Shown: positions 19,846 through 28,744 of the stretch, in pieces
Position numbering within the stretch: the stretch's first letter is position 1
How the letters are laid out: the number at the start of each line of letters is the position of its first letter
From: CAWCQC01 sp963819905
Lineage (GTDB): Bacteria; Actinomycetota; Thermoleophilia; Gaiellales; Gaiellaceae
Length of the DNA: 64,000 nt
NCBI GenBank assembly: GCA_963819905.1
Contig: CAWFXP010000001.1
Span: 310,001-374,000, forward strand
Direction of reading: 5' to 3'
The notes under the pieces: model-generated
The model's database searches: none
Told to the model about the DNA's origin: nothing
The model's input: the letters and a program-made list of their open reading frames with translations, nothing else
Made by a program: the position numbers and the translations under genes

Positions 19846-22800
19846 ATGGGCGTCGAACTGCGGGATGAGGAGACCGGCGAGCCCCCCGGCGGACCGGCAG
19901 GGATCAAGACCTTCCTGGTCGCCGACGTGCGCGGGTATACGACGTTCACGCATGAGCGAGGTGACGAGGCCGCAGCTGAGCTCGCGGCACGATTTGCGTC
20001 GATCTCCCGCGAAGCGGTCGACCATCATGGCGGCTCGGTGATCGAGCTTCGCGGGGACGAGGCTCTCGCCGTCTTCGACTCGCCACGCCAGGCCATTCGC
20101 GCTGCCACGCTGCTGCAGCAGCGGTTCCTGGAGGAGACCGAGACCGACCCGATGCTTCCGCTGCCCGTGGGTATCGGACTCGATGCGGGCGAGGCGGTCC
20201 CGCTCGAGGGTGGCTATCGCGGCGGAGCTCTGAACCTGGCCGCACGACTGTGCAGCCAGGCCGGGCCCGGCGAGATCCTGGCCAGCCAGGCCGTCGTCCA
20301 CCTTGCCCGCAAGGTGGAGGGGGTCAGCGTCGTCGATCGGGGGCCGCTCCGACTCAAGGGCCTGGAGGAGCCGATCCGCGTCTTCCGGCTGATCTCGGAT
20401 GCGGGCGACCCCGCGGAGCGAGTCCAGCGCCTGACGGCGGCACCGCCGAAGCGCGGACCGGCCCCGATTCGCCTGGTGCGCCGGCATCCCGCCATAGCCG
20501 CCGCGGTGGTGGTCGTGCTCCTCGCCGCCGTCATCGTTCCTACCACGTTGGCGCTGCGAGGCGACGACTCGGTGGCCGAGGCGGCCGCGGGCCCGGCGAA
20601 GCGGATCGTCGGCGACGCCGTTGCGATGATCGACCTGCGCACCGGGACGACCGAGGACTCCGTGTCGCTCGAGTCGAGGCCCGGCGCCGTCGCCGTGGGC
20701 ACGGGGGGAGTTTGGGTGACCCTCCCGGATCGCGGAGCCGTCGTCCGGATCGATCCGCAGACGATGACCGTCCGGGACACGATCCTCGTGGGCGCGGACC
20801 CGTCGGGCATCGCCGTCGTCGCCGGCTCGGTCTGGGTCAGCAACGCGGGCAGCTCGACCGTCTCCCGGATCAGTCCGGACACGGGCTCTGTCGTCCAGAC
20901 GATCAGCGTTGAAGGCGGACCGGTCGGGATCGCCGGTGGCGCGGGCGGAGTCTGGGTGGCGAACAGCCTCAACGCCTCGGTCTCGCGCATCGATCCGGAG
21001 AGCGGTGAGGTCACGGCCGTCGTCGCCGTGGACGACGGGCCTCTGGACGTCTCCATCGACGATCGCGGTGTGTGGGTGGCGAACGCTTCCTTCGGAACCG
21101 TCTCCCGCGTCGATCCGGACACCGGGTTCGTTCAGGCAGCCCGGGTCGGCAACGGCCCCCGTGCGATCGCCGCCGGCCCCGGCGGGGCGTGGGTCGCGAA
21201 CTTCCTGGACGGCACGGTGTCCCGCATCGACCCGGAGACGAACAGCGTCGTCGAGACGGCTCCGGTGGGGCCGGCTCCGGTCGACCTGACCCTGGCCGGG
21301 AGCTCGGTGTGGGTCTCCGACGGATCGAACGGCTCGGTGACCGCGGTCGGGCCAGGCTCAGGGCCAGCGTCGACGGTGCAGCTCGGTTCGGAAGCTGCGG
21401 GCATCGCGGCCGGCGACGAGGCCCTCTGGGTAGCCGTCCGCGAGGCGGAGATCGAACACCGCGGTGGAACGCTCACGGTGTGGGCACCTGCCGACGGGTT
21501 CGACTCGACGGATCCTGCCCTCGCCTACAGCCCCCTGACCTGGAGCATCCTCACCAGCACGAACAACGGTCTCGTTGGTTTCCAGCACGCAGGCGGGCTT
21601 CCAGGCACAGCGCTCGTCCCCGACCTCGCCCGATCCCTCCCGGCTCCGACCGGCGGCGGGCGGACGTACACCTTCCAGCTCCGGGAAGGCCTGAGGTATT
21701 CGACGGGGGAGCCGGTTCGCCCGGAGGACTTCCGCCGGGCGATCGAGCGGGTCTTCTCCGGCCTCGATGCAAGCGGCACTCCGTCCGGGGGAATCCCCTA
21801 CTACGAGGGCATCGTGGGCGCACGGGCGTGCAGCCGGGCACCTGGGAAGCCCTGTGACCTCTCGCGCGGGATCGTCACCGACGAGAGCTCGGGTACGGTG
21901 GCGTTCCACCTCCGCGCACCCGATCCGGACTTCCCGTACGCGCTCGCGCTGCCGTTTGCCTACGCCGTTCCCGCAGCGAGCCCGGATGTGCTCTCGAGCG
22001 GAGACGCCCTGCCTGCCACGGGGCCGTACATGATCGACCGGTACGAGGAGGGGAAGGAGCTGGTTCTCACCCGCAATCCCGCGTTCAATGTCTGGTCGGA
22101 GGTCGCTCGCCCCGACGGCTTCCCGGACCGGATCGTGTGGAGGCTCGGTTCGGATCCCGACCGAATGGTCACGGACACCCTGGACGGCGACGCCGATCTC
22201 GTGTTCACTCCACCACCCGACCGGCTCGAGGGGCTGGCCAGAAGTCATGCGGGGCAGGTCCGTCTCTCGCCGCGACCTCAGACGTTGTACATGAGCCTCG
22301 ACACGCGCGCCTCGCCGTTCGACGACCTGAGAGTTCGCCAGGCATTGAACTTCGCGGTCGACCGGCAGGAGGTGGAGGCTCTGTCCCAGGACAAGGCCGT
22401 GGCCACGTGCCAGATCCTCCCCGGGACTTTCCCCGGATACCGGCCGTACTGCCCGTACGCGCGAGAGCCGGGGACAACCTGGACGGCTCCGGATCTCGCC
22501 CGCGCAAGGGAGCTCGTCGAGCAGTCGGGCACGGCCGGGACGAAGGTGACGGTGTGGGCCTCGGACGGCCTCTTCCCGGCGTCCGTGCCGGTCGGCCGCT
22601 ACTTCGCCGAGCTTCTCGACCGGCTCGGGTACCGCGCATCGCTGAAGGTCGTCGACCTGCCGGCATGGGGGGCGGCGACCTTCGGCCGGCCGCGCCGGGC
22701 GCAGATCACGTTCCTCGGCTGGACGGCCGATTTCGCGACACCCTCGGGATTCATCGTTCCATTGTTCGCCTGCGACGGTTCGGGGAACATCAGCGGGTTC

Positions 22801-23028
22801 TGCGATCCCTCCATCGACCGCAGGATGGAAGAGGCCGGCCGCCTCCGAGCCACCGATCCAGCGGGCGCTCTCGATCTCTGGTCGGAGATCGAGCACGACC
22901 TCGTCGACGAGGCCGTCTGGGTGCCGCTCGGAAACGGGTACTACACGAGCGTCACGTCTCGACGTCTCGGCAACTACCAGTCCAATCCGCAGTGGGGTCC
23001 GCTCGTCGACCAGATGTGGGTGCAGTAG
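19846..23028 (+). CDS. Receptor-like fusion: class III cyclase, membrane span, YVTN beta-propeller, SBP_bac_5
   Basis: The protein has 1,060 residues and is paralogous to the 11617 gene but lacks the kinase. Residues 15-185 are a class III cyclase with VADVRGYT and LRGDEAL metal aspartates and LNLAARLC (the N...R pair). The adenine-selecting Lys is again not evident. One transmembrane helix is at about 213-238. Residues 255-540 are six or seven propeller repeats of about 42 residues (GGVWVANSLNASVSRIDP, DRGVWVANASFGTVSRVDP). Residues 545-1060 are an SBP_bac_5 domain starting at DPALAYSPLTWSILTSTNNGL. The topology puts the cyclase inside and the binding protein outside. No transporter genes are adjacent. 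Confidence 0.85.
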   Translation: MGVELRDEETGEPPGGPAGIKTFLVADVRGYTTFTHERGDEAAAELAARFASISREAVDHHGGSVIELRGDEALAVFDSPRQAIRAATLLQQRFLEETETDPMLPLPVGIGLDAGEAVPLEGGYRGGALNLAARLCSQAGPGEILASQAVVHLARKVEGVSVVDRGPLRLKGLEEPIRVFRLISDAGDPAERVQRLTAAPPKRGPAPIRLVRRHPAIAAAVVVVLLAAVIVPTTLALRGDDSVAEAAAGPAKRIVGDAVAMIDLRTGTTEDSVSLESRPGAVAVGTGGVWVTLPDRGAVVRIDPQTMTVRDTILVGADPSGIAVVAGSVWVSNAGSSTVSRISPDTGSVVQTISVEGGPVGIAGGAGGVWVANSLNASVSRIDPESGEVTAVVAVDDGPLDVSIDDRGVWVANASFGTVSRVDPDTGFVQAARVGNGPRAIAAGPGGAWVANFLDGTVSRIDPETNSVVETAPVGPAPVDLTLAGSSVWVSDGSNGSVTAVGPGSGPASTVQLGSEAAGIAAGDEALWVAVREAEIEHRGGTLTVWAPADGFDSTDPALAYSPLTWSILTSTNNGLVGFQHAGGLPGTALVPDLARSLPAPTGGGRTYTFQLREGLRYSTGEPVRPEDFRRAIERVFSGLDASGTPSGGIPYYEGIVGARACSRAPGKPCDLSRGIVTDESSGTVAFHLRAPDPDFPYALALPFAYAVPAASPDVLSSGDALPATGPYMIDRYEEGKELVLTRNPAFNVWSEVARPDGFPDRIVWRLGSDPDRMVTDTLDGDADLVFTPPPDRLEGLARSHAGQVRLSPRPQTLYMSLDTRASPFDDLRVRQALNFAVDRQEVEALSQDKAVATCQILPGTFPGYRPYCPYAREPGTTWTAPDLARARELVEQSGTAGTKVTVWASDGLFPASVPVGRYFAELLDRLGYRASLKVVDLPAWGAATFGRPRRAQITFLGWTADFATPSGFIVPLFACDGSGNISGFCDPSIDRRMEEAGRLRATDPAGALDLWSEIEHDLVDEAVWVPLGNGYYTSVTSRRLGNYQSNPQWGPLVDQMWVQ

Positions 23029-23056
23029 GCGAGGCGGCCGGTCGGCGGCGCGCGCG

Positions 23057-23509
23057 TCAGTCGCCGACGACCTGGACGAGCCAGCGACGTTCGCGGGAGC
23101 GGTCGAGCTCGATGAAGAGCACGCGCTGCCACGTGCCGATACAGAGCTCGCCCTCTCGCAGCGGGATGGACTCGCCTGCGGGCCCGAGCAGCAGCGACAT
23201 GCAGTGAGAGTGCCCGTTCCCGAACTCCATGTCCTCCGCGCAGACGTTCTCGGTCCGGAGGTCCCAGTCGTCGTGCGCGTAGTACTTCTCGGTCGGGACG
23301 AGACGGCGAAGCAGGCGGGTGAAGTCCTCGAGGAGGCCGGTCTCGAACTCGTTGACGCGAACGCAGCAGGTGGTGTGCGGCGAGTAGACGCAGACGATCC
23401 CGTCGCTGATGCCGCTCTCCTCGACGGCGGCGCGGACCTCGTCAGTGATGTCGCGGATCTCGAGGCCTGCCTCCGTCTGAACCTGGTGCTCGGTCTGGAA
23501 GACCTTCAC
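23057..23509 (-). CDS. YjbQ family protein (UPF0047)
   Basis: This 150-residue member of the YjbQ/UPF0047 family, annotated in some genomes as a thiamine-phosphate synthase-like enzyme, has the conserved YSPHTTCCVRVNE block (SPHTT) and GHSHCMSLLLGP...GTWQRVLFIELDRSRER (TWQ.I...E.D..R). The histidines are consistent with a metal-binding trimer. GTG 23509 has an AAAGGA Shine-Dalgarno. It converges with the cyclase-SBP gene with 28 bases between. Confidence 0.88.
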   Translation of the reverse strand: MKVFQTEHQVQTEAGLEIRDITDEVRAAVEESGISDGIVCVYSPHTTCCVRVNEFETGLLEDFTRLLRRLVPTEKYYAHDDWDLRTENVCAEDMEFGNGHSHCMSLLLGPAGESIPLREGELCIGTWQRVLFIELDRSRERRWLVQVVGD

Positions 23510-23673
23510 GGCGTCCTTTCTCTCGAAGGCACCCGTCCTGCGTGCGCAGCAGATTGTGATCGCTCGACCCGCGCTTGTCGAACGGCAGGGTATCGAACTG
23601 CCCTGTCGGACGGGCCGCCCTCTGCAGCCCCTGCGATCCTCCTCGGCGGGTGGGCCGCGGTAGTCTCAGTCCC

Positions 23674-23746
23674 GGGCCCGTAGCTCAGTGGTTAGAGCAC
23701 CGGACTCATAATCCGACGGTCCCTGGTTCGAATCCAGGCGGGCCCA
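23674..23746 (+). tRNA. tRNA with CAT anticodon (Met elongator or lysidine-type Ile)
   Basis: A 73-nt cloverleaf: acceptor GGGCCCG pairs with CGGGCCC, the anticodon loop CTCATAA gives CAT, and the T arm is CCTGG-TTCGAAT-CCAGG. The discriminator base is A and no CCA is encoded. It is not the initiator, because the first acceptor pair is matched. Met and Ile2 cannot be separated by eye. A TAGTCT -10 box is at 23661-23666. Confidence 0.92.
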
Positions 23747-23920
23747 TCACGATCCGCGCAGCGATGCGGGAACCCGCATAGCTCCATAAGTCAGGTGTGC
23801 CAGGCGTGCCGGGAATGCTCATCTGGTGCTGTCCCCGGTGCTGTCTTCGGCCGGGAGCCGTGAGCGCCGACGCCCGGGCTGGCTCTCGCGTGGCTCGACC
23901 TCGCACAGCGGCGCGGGTTT

Positions 23921-23942
23921 GCGTCTCCCGAACGAGAGACGC
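23921..23942 (-). terminator. Possible terminator of the glycosyltransferase gene
   Basis: A 7-bp stem, GCGTCTC (23921-23927) with GAGACGC (23936-23942), lies directly after the minus-strand stop codon at 23944. There is no T tract, so termination is only suggested. Confidence 0.35.
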
Positions 23943-23943
23943 T

Positions 23944-25410
23944 CTACTTCCAGTGTCGTCCGGCTCCGATGATGTATTGGCCGTAGCCGCGCAGTGCTGC
24001 TGCTGAGATCAGGACTTGGTAGACGAATAGATAGCCGATGAAGCCGCCGGTGTTATTCCCTACGTCGACACCAAGACGGCGGAAAACTTGGCGGTCCTGC
24101 CAGAGGCGGAGGAATGCGTAGAGGGCAAGGCTGATCGGGAGTAGGAGGATCGACCACCATCCGACGATCAGCGGATAGCCAAACAAGAAGAGAATCAGCC
24201 CGGGCACCCAGAAGAAGATGATTCCGATGTCGAGGATTGGGACGAGGTAGTCGATTCCGGCGACGACCTTCGCCAGGACGCGAGGTTGCGTAGGTGGCGG
24301 GTGGGCCCGCAGTCCCTCGAGCATCCCGCGTGCCCAGCGTGAGCGTTGGCTTAGGAGGCGACCGAGTTTCGTGGGAACGCTCGTGAAGGCGAGCGCGACG
24401 GGCTCGTATTGAACGAGCCCTCGCGAGTCGAGCAGTGTCCAGGTAAGAACGATGTCCTCGCCGATCGCGTCCGGCCAACCGCCGACGGCCCGCAGATCTT
24501 CCGTCGAGTAGGCGGAGAAGGCACCTTGCGCAACGAGGGTGGTGTTGTAGGCAGCCTGCATTCGCTTGACGCCGTTCATGCCGAGCCGGTAATCCCACTC
24601 CTGCATGCGGGTGATGTAGCTCGCGTGGGCGTTCTCGGCTACGAGAGCCCCCGCGCACGCACAGACATGCTGACCTTGCGGCGTGCTGGCGAACCGGGCG
24701 ACCAGCAGGGTGAGCGCCTCGCGGTGGAGGTATGTGTCGGCGTCGACCGTCACGACTATCGGTGTAGTCACCGTCGGCAATACAGCGTTGAGGGCCTGAT
24801 GCTTTCCCGGCTTGGCCTCAAAGACGCGCCGGTAGTCAAGCTGGAGCCGCCGTGCGGCTTGGGCGGCCAGATCGGCCGTTTGGTCGCTCGAGTTGTTGTC
24901 GGCGAGAACGACTTCGACCCGACCCTCATACGTAAGTCCCGCGATCCGTTCAAGGGTTGGCACGATCCCGTCCTGCTCGTTGTAGGCCGCAATCACGACA
25001 GTCACCGACGGCCAACGACCCTCACGCCAATCGCCAGGTCGAGCAGTCAGCGGTATCTCCCGGTAGCGGGTGATCAGAAGGGTGAACATCATGAACCCGA
25101 TCACCAGACCGGGGACATAGGCGAGGAAGACCGGGATCACCCACGCCATCACCGGTCCGATCGCATCCGCTAGCTGATCACGCCACGGGCCCGAGGCCCA
25201 CACGCCAAACGCAACCCAGCCACCTGTAAGCACAGCCGCGATCGCGAACCGCACCACCGGCCGAAGCCCCTGTGTGGGGGGCCTGAGCCGAGTGAAACCG
25301 CCGAGCCGTCTGCGATCAGCCGACGGCCGGACGACCGTTTCAAGTTCACCGTCCGGAGTGACAGCGCGGCCGGTGGTTATGGGTGAGTTAGAGAAGCTTT
25401 CTCCCTCCAC
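23944..25410 (-). CDS. Membrane glycosyltransferase family 2 (processive polysaccharide synthase type)
   Basis: The 488-residue protein has two N-terminal membrane helices, a cytoplasmic GT-A domain and about four C-terminal helices, like PgaC or hyaluronan synthase. Motifs seen: VVIAAYNEQDG, ADNNSSDQT, the DAD metal motif (VTVDADTYL), GEDIVLT (ED base) and QRSRWARGM (QxxRW). These mark a processive beta-glycosyltransferase. The start is taken as GTG 25410, five bases after a TAGACT -10 box; a longer TTG start at 25617 adds only a low-complexity leader. Codon use looks less GC-biased than in neighbouring genes, and it follows a tRNA gene, so transfer is possible. Confidence 0.82.
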   Translation of the reverse strand: MEGESFSNSPITTGRAVTPDGELETVVRPSADRRRLGGFTRLRPPTQGLRPVVRFAIAAVLTGGWVAFGVWASGPWRDQLADAIGPVMAWVIPVFLAYVPGLVIGFMMFTLLITRYREIPLTARPGDWREGRWPSVTVVIAAYNEQDGIVPTLERIAGLTYEGRVEVVLADNNSSDQTADLAAQAARRLQLDYRRVFEAKPGKHQALNAVLPTVTTPIVVTVDADTYLHREALTLLVARFASTPQGQHVCACAGALVAENAHASYITRMQEWDYRLGMNGVKRMQAAYNTTLVAQGAFSAYSTEDLRAVGGWPDAIGEDIVLTWTLLDSRGLVQYEPVALAFTSVPTKLGRLLSQRSRWARGMLEGLRAHPPPTQPRVLAKVVAGIDYLVPILDIGIIFFWVPGLILFLFGYPLIVGWWSILLLPISLALYAFLRLWQDRQVFRRLGVDVGNNTGGFIGYLFVYQVLISAAALRGYGQYIIGAGRHWK

Positions 25411-25415
25411 CGCCG

Positions 25416-25421
25416 AGTCTA
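25416..25421 (-). promoter_or_regulatory. Leaderless -10 box of the glycosyltransferase
   Basis: TAGACT on the minus strand lies five bases before GTG 25410. This decides the proposed start. Confidence 0.4.
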
Positions 25422-25781
25422 GGAACGGAGGGAGCCAAGAGCTACCCCGTTTCGGGTGAATGCTTACAGGACGATCACCCTGTGTCCGTTGATCGTGAAC
25501 CTGCCTTGCCCGTAACCTCGCGGTGCGCAGCCTGCGGGATGGAGAGGTCGGGGCCGCATCTTCGGAGACGACCGGATGTGAAGGGGAGGGGCCGGGCGGA
25601 TCAGGCCCCGTCCTCAACAGCCTGCTCTAGCCTTCCTCGGCGGACTGGGGGCACGCGCCCCTCGCCTGCGCTTCGACCTCACGGCTCGACCTCGCCACCG
25701 TTCCCTTCCAGAGCGCCGGCTGTGGGATCTGACTCCGTTAAGAGGCTACTCACTGTTGAACAGCCCCTCGAGCGCGGCCAC
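25422..25781. other. Intergenic stretch without recognisable genes
   Basis: About 360 bases with open frames on both strands but no convincing start, family motif or ribosome site. The long minus-strand extension of the glycosyltransferase frame runs through it as Pro/Arg-rich low complexity. No repeat or hairpin stands out. Confidence 0.4.
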
Positions 25782-25970
25782 CTAGGCCCGGGGCCGCTTG
25801 AGCAGAACGACGGGCCACGCGATCAGGTCGCCCTGCTTGAGCGACAGCCCGACTGCCTCCCACCCCTCGGCTCCGAGCTCATTGAGGCGGTCGGGAGGCA
25901 AGGCACCGGAGCTTTTCTTGAGCTTCTTGGCGCCCTCGAGCGGCGCGACGAGATACTCCCATTGCTGCAC
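25782..25970 (-). CDS. DUF4177-like small protein
   Basis: A 62-residue protein with the family layout: QQWEYLVAPLEG at the start, RLNELGAEGWEAVGL in the middle and a final LLKRP. The LNELGAEGWE core is typical of DUF4177. The start GTG 25970 lacks a strong Shine-Dalgarno. Function is unknown. Confidence 0.7.
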   Translation of the reverse strand: MQQWEYLVAPLEGAKKLKKSSGALPPDRLNELGAEGWEAVGLSLKQGDLIAWPVVLLKRPRA

Positions 25971-26141
25971 GGTTCACCGTCTTCTGCGACGTTGATTCCG
26001 ACACGCCCAGCGTCACGCTCAGGGTGGAGCGCCGCATCGGGGCTTTCGCGGATTCCCGCCACGGCTGACTACGGGTGTCAGGTTCGGCCTGGCTCGCGCA
26101 CCGTTCGTGCTCCCCCGGTGCTCTCCCCGCGAGAGCGAACG

Positions 26142-26435
26142 CTAGCCGAGCTTGCTGACGATCCGGCTCATCCCCTCGGCGTCGTAACCGCGCATAGTGG
26201 TCGTCCGGATGTTGCCCTGCGCGCCGAGCGCGAGCAGGGCGGCCGTGGCGCTCTCCTCGTCGTCGGCGTCAACGATAGCCACGAGATCGTACGGGCCGAC
26301 AGTCCAGTAAAGGGACTGGATGCGAACGCCGAGCTTCCCCATCGCGTCCTCGGCCTCCTTCGCCCGGCTGAGGCTGTCCTTGAAGTTCTTGATGCCCTGA
26401 TCGGTCCAGGTGCATAGCGATACGTAGGTCGGCAT
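26142..26435 (-). CDS. GYD domain-containing protein
   Basis: A 97-residue single-domain protein. MPTYVSLCTWTDQGIKN and the middle WTVGPYDLVAIVDADDEESA match the GYD family, here with PYD in place of GYD. ATG 26435 has a GAGGAG Shine-Dalgarno. The fold is a ferredoxin-like dimer in known relatives; the role is unknown. Confidence 0.85.
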   Translation of the reverse strand: MPTYVSLCTWTDQGIKNFKDSLSRAKEAEDAMGKLGVRIQSLYWTVGPYDLVAIVDADDEESATAALLALGAQGNIRTTTMRGYDAEGMSRIVSKLG

Positions 26436-26568
26436 GGTTGCTCCTCTCGACGTCGGCTGTTTGGGCACCCTATCCCGAGACCGGCCGGCCCTGGGGCGAT
26501 CGTCCCTAGGCCGGATCCAGGTCCGAGCTCGAGCAGCGCAGCCCCTCGTCACGGAGTAGTCGGAGGAA

Positions 26569-26574
26569 TAGGAT
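26569..26574 (+). promoter_or_regulatory. Leaderless -10 box of the lipoprotein gene
   Basis: TAGGAT lies six bases before ATG 26581. A GGAGG at 26562-26566 overlaps the box and is too far upstream to act as an ideal ribosome site. Confidence 0.5.
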
Positions 26575-26580
26575 GACCCG

Positions 26581-27270
26581 ATGAGGCTGGGCTTGGTTGT
26601 TGTCGCGGTCGTTGCTGTGATGGGCATCGCGGCATGCGGCGGCGGCGATGAGGCTGCTGCGCCTCTGACGCTCGAGCAGCGGGTACCGGGCGAGGCCGAA
26701 GCGCCGGGGTCGAAGCCGGATCCCGTGGAGACGCCGGTCAAGGCGGTCGGGGTGGCCGAACTGGCGAGCAAGATGGAGGATGCGCTGATCACTCCCACCG
26801 AAGAGGAAGCGGCGAGGCTTGGGGAGGATGGCTTCGTTTCGGCGATTCTCGACGGGCGCTTTTTCCCGAGCGAAGCTGGCGGCGAACACAGCGGCGACGA
26901 GCCTCACGTTGTGAGCCTCGTGATGCAGTTCGATTCCGACGCGGGCGCGACCGACGCAGTCGACTTGCTGTACACAGACGGTCTCGAGCCTTGCCCGGAG
27001 ACGTGTGCCTTCGACATCGCCGAGTTCGAAGTCGACGGCATACCGAACGCGAAGGGCGCCCAGAGGATCGCGACGCAGGAGGCGCTCGACGAGGTCGGCG
27101 ATGAGCAGCCGCCCCGCGCCGAGTACACGATCTTCTTTGCGGATGGGCCTTACGCCTACGAGGTGAGTCTGTTTGGCCCGCCGGATGATGTTTCCGAACA
27201 GCGTGCTGAGGAAATCGCGACCAAGCTCTACGAGCGCGTCCAAGGCGCGCCTCCACCGCCACAAGGATGA
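26581..27270 (+). CDS. Hypothetical lipoprotein
   Basis: The 229-residue protein has a short signal peptide and lipobox GIAAC (Cys at about residue 19), then GGG and a disordered linker to about 60. The folded part contains one CPETC motif (two cysteines, likely a disulfide) and ends in a Pro-rich tail. It has the look of a sortilin-like or anti-sigma-type secreted domain, but no family is recognised. It should be anchored on the outer face of the membrane. Confidence 0.7.
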   Translation: MRLGLVVVAVVAVMGIAACGGGDEAAAPLTLEQRVPGEAEAPGSKPDPVETPVKAVGVAELASKMEDALITPTEEEAARLGEDGFVSAILDGRFFPSEAGGEHSGDEPHVVSLVMQFDSDAGATDAVDLLYTDGLEPCPETCAFDIAEFEVDGIPNAKGAQRIATQEALDEVGDEQPPRAEYTIFFADGPYAYEVSLFGPPDDVSEQRAEEIATKLYERVQGAPPPPQG

Positions 27271-27343
27271 GCCGGGAGTCGACGAACCTCTAACTGAATT
27301 GGGAGAGGCTCGCCCTCGGGTTGTCGCAAAACGTGCGCGGGTG

Positions 27344-27748
27344 CTACGGAACGTGCACGATCTCGAGCTTGATGCCGTCAGCGTCGTAGAAGAAGCCGGC
27401 GTAGTAGCCGGGGCTGTAGTCGTACTCCCTTGGGTCGTTCTCGATCTCGAGGCCTTGCGCGCGTGCCCAACTTAGGCGCTCGTCGACCATCTCGCGTGAC
27501 GGCGCTTGGAACGCGATGTGGTGGATGCCGATGCGGTAACGGTCGTACTGTCCCGGCGTCTGCGCCTGTCGCAGGCTGACCGGCACGATCTCTGATCCGT
27601 GCAGGTAGACGACGCGTTCGCCGCGTTCGCCCACGATCTCGCTCGCCTGCACGTATCCGAGCGGCTCGAGCAGCGCGCGGTAGAGCTCGAGGCTGCGCTC
27701 GAGATCGGAGACGACGAGGTCCAGGTGGTGGACGCCTGTTCGGTGCAT
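27344..27748 (-). CDS. VOC family (glyoxalase-like) protein
   Basis: The 134-residue protein has the paired beta-alpha-beta-beta-beta units of the vicinal oxygen chelate fold. GVHHLDLVVSDLERSLELYR starts the first unit and IGIHHIAFQAPSREMVDERL the second. Metal-ligand candidates are His in GVHHL, His in IHHIAF and Glu in GIKLEIVHV. The substrate is unknown; it may be a dioxygenase, lyase or binding protein. Confidence 0.85.
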   Translation of the reverse strand: MHRTGVHHLDLVVSDLERSLELYRALLEPLGYVQASEIVGERGERVVYLHGSEIVPVSLRQAQTPGQYDRYRIGIHHIAFQAPSREMVDERLSWARAQGLEIENDPREYDYSPGYYAGFFYDADGIKLEIVHVP

Positions 27749-27881
27749 CGCCCATGAGGCTACGTGCTCGACTCGTCGAAGGTGCTGCGGTAACGGTCTG
27801 AACCTTGTCCTCCCCGAAAGCGAGGGTCGACAGCGCTCCGGGGCGCGTTTCGCCCACGCGGCGCGCGGGTAGGCCGCGGGT

Positions 27882-28049
27882 ATGCCCGTGGAGGAGAAGC
27901 CGACCGTGGAGGAGAAGCCGACTCACGAGGCTGCGCGTGGGCGGTCGGCGCGGACGCCCCTCTTGGTCTTCTCGGGTGTGGCGCTGATCGTCTGGGGCGT
28001 CGCTGGGCTCATCACGCTCGTCCTGCTGCTCATCTGGCTCCTCGCCTGA
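27882..28049 (+). CDS. Small single-span membrane protein (55 residues)
   Basis: MPVEEKPTVEEKPTHEA is an acidic N-terminus with a VEEKPT direct repeat. A basic stretch (ARGRSAR) follows, then one or two hydrophobic segments (VFSGVALIVWGVAGL and ITLVLLLIWLLA) up to the stop. Charge distribution predicts the N-terminus inside. There is no clear Shine-Dalgarno. It was found by direct reading. No family is recognised. Confidence 0.5.
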   Translation: MPVEEKPTVEEKPTHEAARGRSARTPLLVFSGVALIVWGVAGLITLVLLLIWLLA

Positions 28050-28115
28050 GCGGGCCTCAGCCTCTTTCCGCCCCGGCGGCAGGAACCCGGCGTGATGCCG
28101 AGGTGTATCTGCAAC

Positions 28116-28643
28116 ATGCGCCGGATCGTCTCGATCCTCGTCGCGATCGCCTTCGTGAGCGCAGGTACCGCGAGCGCCAAGGTCATCGAGCCGGGCGACC
28201 TTCGGCTGTGCGGCGCGAGCCGGTGCGTCGGAATCGCGAGCCCGAACGCGCTGCGGGCCTTCGCAGGGTTCTTCTGGGGAGCGACGAGGGTTTCGGTCGC
28301 TCACGCCCCTCGTCTGGGCGCACGGGCGTTCAGGCTGACGTTCAGGGACGCCGGCCTAGCGGGAATCGTCGGCGGCGCGAGGCTCGACCGCATCCTCGTC
28401 AACGGGGTGAACTGCGAGAAGTTCCGCCGCGGACGCTGGTATCTGCTTCCTCCTCCCGCCGCACGAGAAGCCAGGACGCTGGCCGCGACGATCGAGCCCC
28501 TTCGCGTGACCGGCCGCGTGTCGAGATCCTGCTGACCTACCTCGAGGGCGAGAGGCTCTCTCTCGCGTTCAAGGTCGCGTACCGGTCGGCCGATTGACAA
28601 CGTCTTCACGTTCACGCTGAACCGCGGCCCCTGGCAGCCGTAG
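28116..28643 (+). pseudogene. Secreted hypothetical protein, probably frameshifted
   Basis: ATG 28116 begins a good signal peptide (MRRIVSILVAIAFVSAGTASA) followed by 118 residues ending at 28535. Beyond the stop, protein-like sequence continues in other frames: RVEILLTYLEGERLSLAFKV up to 28597, then IDNVFTFTLNRGPWQP to a stop at 28643. The natural reading is one gene of about 175 residues with two frame changes near 28500-28590. Either decay or sequence error would give this. No family is recognised. Confidence 0.45.
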
Positions 28644-28744
28644 GCGGATCCGCACTCCGGGCCGGGCACGGCTCGACCCGGTCATCATCTTCCCGACCCA
28701 CGCGGGCGCGCCTGCGTCCGCCGACGTGAACACGAGGAGGATCG

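Noticed and set aside
23747..23943. attL/attR-type duplication of the CAT tRNA 3' end
   Set aside because: No second copy of the T-arm and acceptor sequence was noticed downstream by eye.
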